Shown: positions 1-4,723 of the stretch, piece by piece
Layout of the letters: the number at the start of each line of letters is the position of its first letter
Position numbering within the stretch: the first letter of the stretch is position 1
NCBI GenBank assembly: GCA_903924005.1
Contig: CAIXZV010000580.1
Span: 1 to 5,018, forward strand
Length of the DNA stretch: 5,018 bases
Source: an uncultured Chloroflexota bacterium
GTDB taxonomy: Bacteria > Chloroflexota > Limnocylindria > Limnocylindrales > CSP1-4
Direction: 5' to 3'
Made by a program: the position numbers and the translations under genes
The notes under the pieces: generated by a model
The model's database searches: none
Told to the model about the DNA's origin: nothing
The model's input: the letters and a program-made list of their open reading frames with translations, nothing else

Positions 1-60
1 GCCACCTAGGGTGTCACGCGCAGATAAGCCATGGGTAAGTCCCGCGTGAGTGGCCGATGA

Positions 61-471
61 GTGCCCGTCCGTACGGTGCCGCGGGTGGACAAGCCGTGGG
101 ACGAACGAAAGGCGCGGGCGAACCTGCGCAAACACGGGGTGAGCTTTGAGGAGGCAGAGACCGTTGAAGATGACAAGAACGTCTGGCGGGAAGACGACTG
201 GCGGTTTGCCTACGAGAACCGAGTGCGCCTCGTCGGGTTCTCCGCCCTCCACCGCCTGCTCTTCGTGGCGGGGGTGGACAGGAACGGTAAGATCAGGCCA
301 ATCTCCGCACGGCGCGCCACGAAGCGCGAATGCCTTGTCTACTTTGCGAAACTCAGCCCCGGCGATCCCGGAGGCCCTGGGCACGATCCCAACCCCTACG
401 TCCGATTGGCGTCCGATGCTGCGCGGCCGCCTCGCGGGTCGGCGCGTCGACGGCGTCGAGGTGATCATTGA
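61..471 (+). CDS. brnT: BrnT/DUF497 family toxin-like protein, orphan, with an atypical C-terminal extension
   Basis: BrnT proteins are small RelE-fold ribonuclease toxins, normally neutralised by a BrnA antitoxin encoded just downstream. Seen here: the N-terminal signature WDERKARANLRKHGVSFEEA (residues 13-32), a central beta strand with RLLFVAGVDRNGKIRPI, and the C-terminal ISARRATKREC block (residues about 81-91). These are the usual DUF497 landmarks in the usual order. The family is normally about 90-100 residues; this ORF has 136 because it reads on for about 40 residues of Gly/Pro/Arg-rich sequence that overlaps the next gene in another frame, so the tail is probably not part of the fold. 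GTG 61 is the longest start, with only a weak GAGTGG upstream. GTG 85 would place the conserved Trp at residue 5, as in typical members, and may be the real start. No BrnA-like ribbon-helix-helix protein follows. Family assignment is confident; activity is not shown. Confidence 0.8.
   Translation: MPVRTVPRVDKPWDERKARANLRKHGVSFEEAETVEDDKNVWREDDWRFAYENRVRLVGFSALHRLLFVAGVDRNGKIRPISARRATKRECLVYFAKLSPGDPGGPGHDPNPYVRLASDAARPPRGSARRRRRGDH
298..334 (+). repeat. 37-bp direct repeat, copy 1 (inside brnT 3' domain end)
   Basis: This copy matches 879-915 at 35 of 37 positions; the only differences are two adjacent bases at 303-304. It encodes PISARRATKREC of the BrnT domain and contains the 8-bp palindrome GGCGCGCC. 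It ends immediately before TTG 335, a possible start of the following unknown gene. Confidence 0.9.
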
Positions 472-874
472 CGGCGTGTCGCATGGCTGGTCGCCGCCGA
501 GATGGGAGCAACTTCTCGCGGAGGAGGGCTGGGACCGCGGGCGCGACGGCCCTGTCTCATTCGAGGTCCAGATTGCCGACGCAGCCTCGCCCCGATGCCA
601 CGCAGATGTCCGTTCCGCGCTGCGCGAGGCGCGGGCAGCCGTGGAGTCCGGCATCGACTGCTTCGCCGTGGTCGTCACTGCGATCACATCAACGGGCCTG
701 CACGCCAATGTCGTGACCGGCTGGCCCGTCGTCGGTATGGCGATTGGCGCAACCGAGGACGAGCAGATCCGGGTTGTCGAAGGGCCAGCATGGCTTCCAC
801 CGCCGCCGCGCGGATACGACATGTTCACTCACGGACCCCCGAGACGGCGTCTTGCGAGGGTTCGGAGGGGCTGA
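416..874 (+). CDS. Uncharacterised protein, paralog 1 of a tandem pair
   Basis: I do not recognise this family. It encodes 152 residues from ATG 416. Its coding status is supported by clear similarity to the next gene: residues 4-51 (GRLAGRRVDGVEVIIDG, then GW-PPRWE, GWD, RDGP) match it at 33 of 48 positions by hand count, and residues 102-133 (with EDEQ and VEGPAWLPP) at 21 of 32. The middle of the two proteins is divergent. The Arg/Pro-rich end RRRLARVRRG is short compared with paralog 2. No signal peptide or membrane segment is seen, so it is probably cytoplasmic. The reading frame is open upstream: TTG 335, directly after the 37-bp repeat, is positionally equivalent to the paralog's ATG and would give 179 residues. 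Neither start has a convincing Shine-Dalgarno. It overlaps brnT by 56 bp or more, suggesting translational coupling. Function unknown. Confidence 0.7.
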   Translation: MLRGRLAGRRVDGVEVIIDGVSHGWSPPRWEQLLAEEGWDRGRDGPVSFEVQIADAASPRCHADVRSALREARAAVESGIDCFAVVVTAITSTGLHANVVTGWPVVGMAIGATEDEQIRVVEGPAWLPPPPRGYDMFTHGPPRRRLARVRRG

Positions 875-878
875 ACCA

Positions 879-915
879 CCAATAACCGCACGGCGCGCCA
901 CGAAGCGCGAATGCC
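879..915 (+). repeat. 37-bp direct repeat, copy 2: remnant of a brnT 3' end
   Basis: This fills most of the 41-bp gap between the stop of paralog 1 (872-874) and the ATG of paralog 2 (916). In the equivalent frame it reads PITARRATKREC, the conserved C-terminal block of BrnT, with no other BrnT sequence upstream. The two changes from copy 1 give one silent change (ATC to ATA) and one Ser-to-Thr change, as expected if it once belonged to an intact brnT gene. It is best read as the leftover of a lost or duplicated brnT. Confidence 0.75.
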
Positions 916-1497
916 ATGATGATCTCCGCCGAGCGTGCGAGGTTCCTCGCCGAGCGCACTGCAATCCTCATGCCCGGGCGCCTCGCTGGTCGCCATGTGG
1001 ACGGGTACGAACTCATCATCGACGGCGTCTCCCGGGGCTGGAGGCCACCACGCTGGGAGGCGACGCTTCGCAGGACCGGTTGGGATCCAGAGCGAGATGG
1101 CCCACTCACGTTCGTTGTCAAGGTGCGGGGCAAGGCTCGGGCCGAGCAGTCGGACATTCGCGAAGCGCTGGCGCAGGCCGTCCAGATCTTCGGAGGACGC
1201 CGATACGGGGCAGCTGTCTGGGTTGAAGCACAGACGCCCAAGGGACGCTCAACGGTGGTGGTGAGCGGATACCGGATCATCGGGTTCGCGGTGGGGGCGC
1301 TTGAAGACGAGCAGGAAAGGGTCATCGAGGGACCCGCTTGGCTGCCGCCGTATCCACCTGGTGAGGAACCGCCGCCGCAGTCACAGGCAAAGGGCGAGGT
1401 GCCGAGGCCGGAACGGCGCCGGATCCTGCGCGAGGAGCGGAAGCCGAAGCCGACAACGCCGCCGACAGCCGACCTGCCAGGGCCGGCGGGGCAATGA
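916..1497 (+). CDS. Uncharacterised protein, paralog 2 of a tandem pair
   Basis: It encodes 193 residues from ATG 916; ATG 919 is an alternative second Met. The family is not recognised. The N-terminus ISAERARFLAER looks helical. It is followed by the conserved block shared with paralog 1 (residues 21-68: GRLAGRHVDGYELIIDG, PPRWE, GWD, RDGP), a variable alternating section suggestive of beta strands (residues 96-116), and the second conserved block (residues 118-149, with EDEQERVIEGPAWLPP). From about residue 150 it has a Pro/Glu/Arg/Lys-rich, probably disordered tail absent from paralog 1. No signal peptide or transmembrane segment is visible. No Shine-Dalgarno precedes the ATG; the repeat remnant occupies that space. 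The last 176 bp overlap, antisense, the C-terminal tail of the nuclease-helicase gene. Conservation between the paralogs includes most of the first part of this overlap, so this strand is genuinely coding there. Confidence 0.75.
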   Translation: MMISAERARFLAERTAILMPGRLAGRHVDGYELIIDGVSRGWRPPRWEATLRRTGWDPERDGPLTFVVKVRGKARAEQSDIREALAQAVQIFGGRRYGAAVWVEAQTPKGRSTVVVSGYRIIGFAVGALEDEQERVIEGPAWLPPYPPGEEPPPQSQAKGEVPRPERRRILREERKPKPTTPPTADLPGPAGQ

Positions 1498-3169
1498 CGA
1501 TCAGGTGCGCCGTGGCCCGGGTGAGGGCCGTGTAGAGGAGCTGGTCCTCGCGCTTCTCATCGGTGGGCAGCTCGCACAGGATGACCACCGGGCTCTCCAG
1601 ACCCTTGAACCGGCGCACGGTCTCAAACCGCACAACGCCATCGTCAGACGGCATCTCGGGCACCTGGTCTGCGGGAAGGCCCAGGCTTTGGCCGTCGGCG
1701 TCGATGGCGCCGCTCCACAGCTCCACCGCGCCAAACGTGCGCTGGCGCCAGACGAGGCTCTTGTGGGCAGCCGATCCCGAGAGCACCACGATGTCCCACG
1801 CCTTGACGCCGTTGGTGACAAGAAGGTCGTGGAGGCGGCGGCGCACCTCCTCGGTGGTGTCGCGGCCGGGCTTTGCCGCAACGATGACCGGGCGCATCCC
1901 CTCGGGGTTCACCGCCACAGGCTCACCAGGCCCGCGATAGAACCGGGCGGAGAGAGCGGCCACGGGCGCAGGCGAGCGGTAGTCCTCAAAGAGGTCCAGC
2001 TCCTGCAGGCCAAGCTTGGCCACCTCGTCGTCCCGTGACAGTGCCTGCCCCGGATCGTGGAAGACCCAGAAGACGCCGTCGGCGGGGTTGTCGAAGAGGA
2101 ATTCGATGCTTTCAAGCCACCCCAGCCGGAAATCCTGACCCTCATCCACAATCACCGCGTCAAACCGGGTGTCCGGCAGGGCCGTGATGGCGTCATCGAG
2201 GGCGGCGGGAAGCGCCACGTCAAACCAGTCCTGGCCTGGCTTGGCGGGTTTGGCGCCCAGCGTCCCAGCCCGCCCGCCAAGCGTCTCGCACAGGCCGTGG
2301 AACGTGGAGACGGTGGGGCGCCGCGCCTCGGGCTCAGCGCCCGCGGCAATCTCGTGCATCACGGCACTCGCCAGCATGGAGTTGAAGCACAGGTACAGCG
2401 TGCGCCAGCCCTCACGGGCCAGCCGCCGCGCCTTCTCCACCGCAAGCAGGCTCTTGCCGCTCCCCGCGGGCCCCACCACGGACGCGCGCCGAAGCTTTCG
2501 GTTCTGGTTGAGCACCAGCTCCTGGGCCCGCGAGATGGAGACCAGCCTGTCCTTTGCCTCGGCGACATCGCGCCGGACCAGCCGCGGGATCACCACGGCC
2601 GGGCTGAGGTACTCCTCAACGGCGTCAAACTCAGGCAGCGTCAGCGGGCGGCCGCGGGTCCGGTCGCCCTCCCAGTAGCCCCAGACACGCGCAAGCGCTT
2701 GGCGCGTCTTGGCAGGGGTGCTGAGCGCGTCGGCGTCGATGACGATCTCGCGGGGCGCCTCGGGACCAAGCAGCACATGGCCGCGGGGCAGCGCGGCAAG
2801 GTCCGCATCGGGGAACACCACGGCATGGCCGCGGCGAAGCTCGTCGCCACGCGGGCCGCCGTCAAGATCCGTGATGGCCCGGACGAGGTCGTGCTTGGCG
2901 TCTTCCGCCTGAACGAAGGGGCTGCGTGGCAACTGCCGAGCGCCCGCATACCAGCGCCCCTGGTGGTCTCGCGACGGCTCGCCGCCCTTCACCTCAAGCA
3001 CGAGGATCCCGTGGTTGGGGTGGACGATGACCACGTCGGCCTCGGCGTCATGCGCAGGCCCGGTGGGGCGCGTCTTGGCGAGGATCTCCACGTTGCGGTG
3101 CAGGCGCGCCTCAGGCGACAGCGCTGCGTTCAGCCGATCCGCTGCAACTTGCTCGGTGTCTTCCCCCAT
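1322..3169 (-). CDS. NERD nuclease-domain / SF1 (UvrD-Rep-like) helicase fusion protein
   Basis: The protein has 615 residues. An N-terminal nuclease-related (NERD) domain, about residues 8-125, shows the PD-(D/E)xK-type pattern: Asp45 in EADVVIV, then Glu59-Val-Lys61 in LVLEVKGG. The helicase part has a complete ordered motif set: Walker A GPAGSGKS (233-240), motif Ia near LYLCFNS (258-264), STFHGLC (288-294), Walker B IVDEGQDF (340-347), motif III-like VFHDPGQAL (369-377), DYRSP (396-400), motif V near RRFKGLESPVVIL (519-531) and motif VI YTALTRATAHLIVI (546-559). It should hydrolyse ATP on nucleic acid and may cleave it. NERD-helicase proteins are widespread; some nuclease-helicase fusions act in phage defence, but that role is inference here. 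ATG 3169 is preceded by only a weak purine stretch. Residues from about 560 form an Ala/Ser/Pro-rich tail that overlaps paralog 2 antisense. Confidence 0.9.
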   Translation of the reverse strand: MGEDTEQVAADRLNAALSPEARLHRNVEILAKTRPTGPAHDAEADVVIVHPNHGILVLEVKGGEPSRDHQGRWYAGARQLPRSPFVQAEDAKHDLVRAITDLDGGPRGDELRRGHAVVFPDADLAALPRGHVLLGPEAPREIVIDADALSTPAKTRQALARVWGYWEGDRTRGRPLTLPEFDAVEEYLSPAVVIPRLVRRDVAEAKDRLVSISRAQELVLNQNRKLRRASVVGPAGSGKSLLAVEKARRLAREGWRTLYLCFNSMLASAVMHEIAAGAEPEARRPTVSTFHGLCETLGGRAGTLGAKPAKPGQDWFDVALPAALDDAITALPDTRFDAVIVDEGQDFRLGWLESIEFLFDNPADGVFWVFHDPGQALSRDDEVAKLGLQELDLFEDYRSPAPVAALSARFYRGPGEPVAVNPEGMRPVIVAAKPGRDTTEEVRRRLHDLLVTNGVKAWDIVVLSGSAAHKSLVWRQRTFGAVELWSGAIDADGQSLGLPADQVPEMPSDDGVVRFETVRRFKGLESPVVILCELPTDEKREDQLLYTALTRATAHLIVIAPPALAGRLSAALSASASAPRAGSGAVPASAPRPLPVTAAAVPHQVDTAAAKRVPR

Positions 3170-3309
3170 GGAGCGACCCTAACAGGAACTAGGGCCGGTT
3201 GTCTTGCGGAACCCGCACCAGGACGCAGGGAACCAGTGGCGCCCCACCCGGCGTCATGGGCGCGCTAGCAACGAAACCTCAACTCCTCCACCCCCCCCCA
3301 CACACACCC

Positions 3310-3314
3310 AGAGG
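3310..3314 (+). promoter_or_regulatory. Ribosome binding site of the SIMPL gene
   Basis: AGAGG lies 8 nt before ATG 3323 and supports that start. The 153-bp divergent spacer upstream (3170-3322) also holds a C9 run (3291-3299) followed by a short CA-repeat. I found no convincing -35/-10 pair in the spacer for either direction. Confidence 0.55.
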
Positions 3315-3322
3315 CTCCTCCG

Positions 3323-4105
3323 ATGAACGACACCATCACCCGCAACCGCTGGCTCGCCATCGTCGCCGTCGCCGCTCTCGGCGTCGGGCTTGTCGCAGGA
3401 CCAGTCCTCGCCAGCGTCACCGCCCCTCGCGCCTACTCCCCCATCGTCGCAGCCCCGGGCGACCCGGCCACCCCCGAGCACACCATCTCGGTTGGTGGCT
3501 CGGGCAAGATCACCGTCACCCCCGACCTCGCCAACGTCCGCCTCGGCGTCCTGATCCAGAAGCCAACCGCTAAGGCCGCCCGCGAGGACGCCGCCGTCGT
3601 CATGACCTCCGTGGTGGACGCGCTCCGCAAGCTGGGCATCGCGGACAAGGACATCGCCACCGCGATGGTCTCCCTCTCGCCCATGTACGACTACTCCAAC
3701 ACCGGTGCCGCCCCCAAGATCACGGGCTACCAGCTGTCAAACTCGGTCTCCGTGACCGTGCGCGATCTGTCCATCCTCTCCGATGTCCTGGACAACGGCA
3801 TCGCCGCCGGCGCCAACACCGTTGACGGCGTCTCCTTCGATGTGGCCGACCGAACCGCTGCCGAAGCCAAGGCACGCGAAGCCGCCATCACCGACGCCCG
3901 CGCCAAGGCCAACACCTACGCCAAGGGTCTGAGCATCTCCATCATCGGCGTCGCGTCGGTCAGCGAGTCCGTCTCCACGCCCATCTGGTACCAGCAGAAC
4001 TTCGCAGGCGCCGCGGCCCCCACCGACAAGGGCTCCTCCACCCCGGTGCTGCCCGGCTCCACCGATGTGGTGATCACCGTCCAGGTGTCGTTCCTCATCC
4101 CGTAA
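3323..4105 (+). CDS. Secreted SIMPL-domain (DUF541) protein
   Basis: The protein has 260 residues. The N-terminus is a typical Sec signal: charged NDTITRNR, a hydrophobic core at about residues 10-29, and a likely signal peptidase site after VLA (residue 30). A linker rich in Ala and Pro leads to the SIMPL domain from about residue 54. The domain begins ISVGGSGKITVTPDLANVRLGV, continues with a helix containing AAREDAAVVMTSVVDALRKLGI, the strand GYQLSNSVSVTV, VDGVSFDV, then the characteristic long helix EAKAREAAITDARAKANTYA and a final strand VVITVQVSF. This is the usual order and a normal length for the family. SIMPL proteins are exported or periplasmic. Some bacterial members, such as BP26/OMP28 and YggE, have been linked to stress or surface assembly, but molecular function is mostly unknown. 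It appears monocistronic, with its own terminator 43 bp downstream. Confidence 0.92.
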   Translation: MNDTITRNRWLAIVAVAALGVGLVAGPVLASVTAPRAYSPIVAAPGDPATPEHTISVGGSGKITVTPDLANVRLGVLIQKPTAKAAREDAAVVMTSVVDALRKLGIADKDIATAMVSLSPMYDYSNTGAAPKITGYQLSNSVSVTVRDLSILSDVLDNGIAAGANTVDGVSFDVADRTAAEAKAREAAITDARAKANTYAKGLSISIIGVASVSESVSTPIWYQQNFAGAAAPTDKGSSTPVLPGSTDVVITVQVSFLIP

Positions 4106-4147
4106 GTCCTGGGGGCGGCCGCCCCGCGCGGCGTCCCCGCGTCACCG

Positions 4148-4190
4148 CGCAGCCGGTGGGCCTCGTGCCTGCCGGCTGCGTTTGTGTTTG
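4148..4190 (+). terminator. Rho-independent terminator of the SIMPL gene
   Basis: A perfect 9-bp stem, CGCAGCCGG (4148-4156) with CCGGCTGCG (4172-4180), encloses a 15-nt loop and is followed directly by the T-rich run TTTGTGTTT. The stop codon of the SIMPL gene is 43 bp upstream. A separate perfect palindrome, GGGGCGGCCGCCCC (4112-4125), lies between the stop and this hairpin and may form a small additional stem. Confidence 0.8.
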
Positions 4191-4206
4191 GCGGGGGGGC
4201 GGTGGT

Positions 4207-4354
4207 CCGGCCCAAGTGCATAGTGCGGGTACTTCGGAGCAAGCCGAACTACTTGTGGCGAAATGGGGCACGTCGGCTGTGGACAACGTCAAGCACAGCG
4301 CCGGATATCCACATTTGGTTCGGCTTACGCCGAAGTACCCGAAGGGTGGGCCGG
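4207..4354. repeat. 148-bp imperfect inverted repeat / long hairpin element
   Basis: The arms pair in nested order: CCGGCCCA (4207-4214) with TGGGCCGG (4347-4354); CGGGTACTTCGG (4226-4237) with CCGAAGTACCCG (4330-4341), 12 bp perfect; AAGCCGAAC (4241-4249) with GTTCGGCTT (4318-4326), 9 bp perfect; and TGTGG (4254-4258) with CCACA (4309-4313). A central stem, CGGCTGTG (4274-4281) with CACAGCGCCG (4294-4303), has a 2-nt bulge. Small symmetric internal loops separate the middle stems. It lies in the convergent spacer between the SIMPL terminator and the ferredoxin stop. Candidates are a non-autonomous mobile element (MITE/REPIN-like) or a structured RNA. No target-site duplication is visible next to the outer arms. 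Confidence 0.75.
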
Positions 4355-4378
4355 AATGACACACCCCCAGGCTGGCGC

Positions 4379-4723
4379 CTAGCGCTTGCGCGGCATCGAC
4401 TTGCGCGTGGGCTGCTGCGGCGGCCGAGGCGGCCATGGGGGCACGCCAACCTGGCGGTCGGGCCGGGGTTCGGGCCTGGCTTCGGGCTGGGGCACCGGCA
4501 CCTTGGCGAGGCGCAGCGCCACGATGGGACAGGACTCGACGGCCTGGCGCGCGTTGCCCAGCAGCGGCTCCGGCACGTTGCCCGCCGCGAATATGGGATA
4601 GCCCCACTCATCAAGGGTGATCAGCTCGGGCAGGAGTTCGGCGCAGGTGCCGTATGCGTCGCAGACGGTGCGGTCAATCTCGATGCGGAAGCCTGAGTCC
4701 ATGAACGGGCGTCGGGCGTTCAT
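4379..4723 (-). CDS. Single-cluster ferredoxin (3Fe-4S/4Fe-4S type), with Pro-rich basic tail
   Basis: A small soluble one-electron carrier of 114 residues. It has FRIEIDRTVCDAYGTC with Cys21 and Cys27, and then ESCPIVAL with Cys65-Pro66. This is the C-x5-C...CP pattern of the short bacterial ferredoxins that often serve cytochromes P450 or flavoprotein dehydrogenases. The middle position that is Cys in 4Fe-4S members is Tyr24 here (CxxYxxC), so a 3Fe-4S cluster or an unusual 4Fe-4S ligand is expected. The core ends near residue 73. A tail of about 40 residues rich in Pro, Arg and Lys follows, unusual for the family. The start at 4723 is chosen because its ATG overlaps the TGA of the upstream gene (ATGA) and a G-rich stretch precedes it. 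ATG 4702 is a shorter option without a ribosome site. The partner is probably the upstream NuoF-like subunit. Confidence 0.88.
   Translation of the reverse strand: MNARRPFMDSGFRIEIDRTVCDAYGTCAELLPELITLDEWGYPIFAAGNVPEPLLGNARQAVESCPIVALRLAKVPVPQPEARPEPRPDRQVGVPPWPPRPPQQPTRKSMPRKR

Noticed and set aside
1..60. Promoter or upstream gene tail before brnT
   Set aside because: All three plus frames contain stops and no recognisable -35/-10 pair or repeat was seen; too little sequence to say more.
146..415. Upstream extension of paralog 1 to ATG 146
   Set aside because: It would run antiphase through the conserved BrnT domain and has no counterpart in paralog 2. A start at 335 or 416 is more sensible.
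335..900. Search for a BrnA antitoxin downstream of brnT
   Set aside because: No frame shows a small ribbon-helix-helix protein. The frame used belongs to the unknown paralog.
2057..3268. Long plus-strand open frame of about 400 codons opposite the nuclease-helicase, plus another at 1301-2038
   Set aside because: They are antisense shadows produced by high GC. Their translations show no domain features, while the minus strand carries a full helicase motif set.
4226..4341. Integron attC-like site in the long hairpin
   Set aside because: The GTTCGGC/GCCGAAC boxes do not fit the GTTRRRY/RYYYAAC core sites, and no integrase or cassette array is present.
4340..4378. Intrinsic terminator for the ferredoxin operon
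   Set aside because: Minus-strand sequence past the stop has the large hairpin but no T-rich tract after it.
4184..4696. Plus-strand open frame across the hairpin and opposite the ferredoxin
   Set aside because: It spans the inverted repeat and the antisense of a clearly recognised ferredoxin, with no domain signal of its own.
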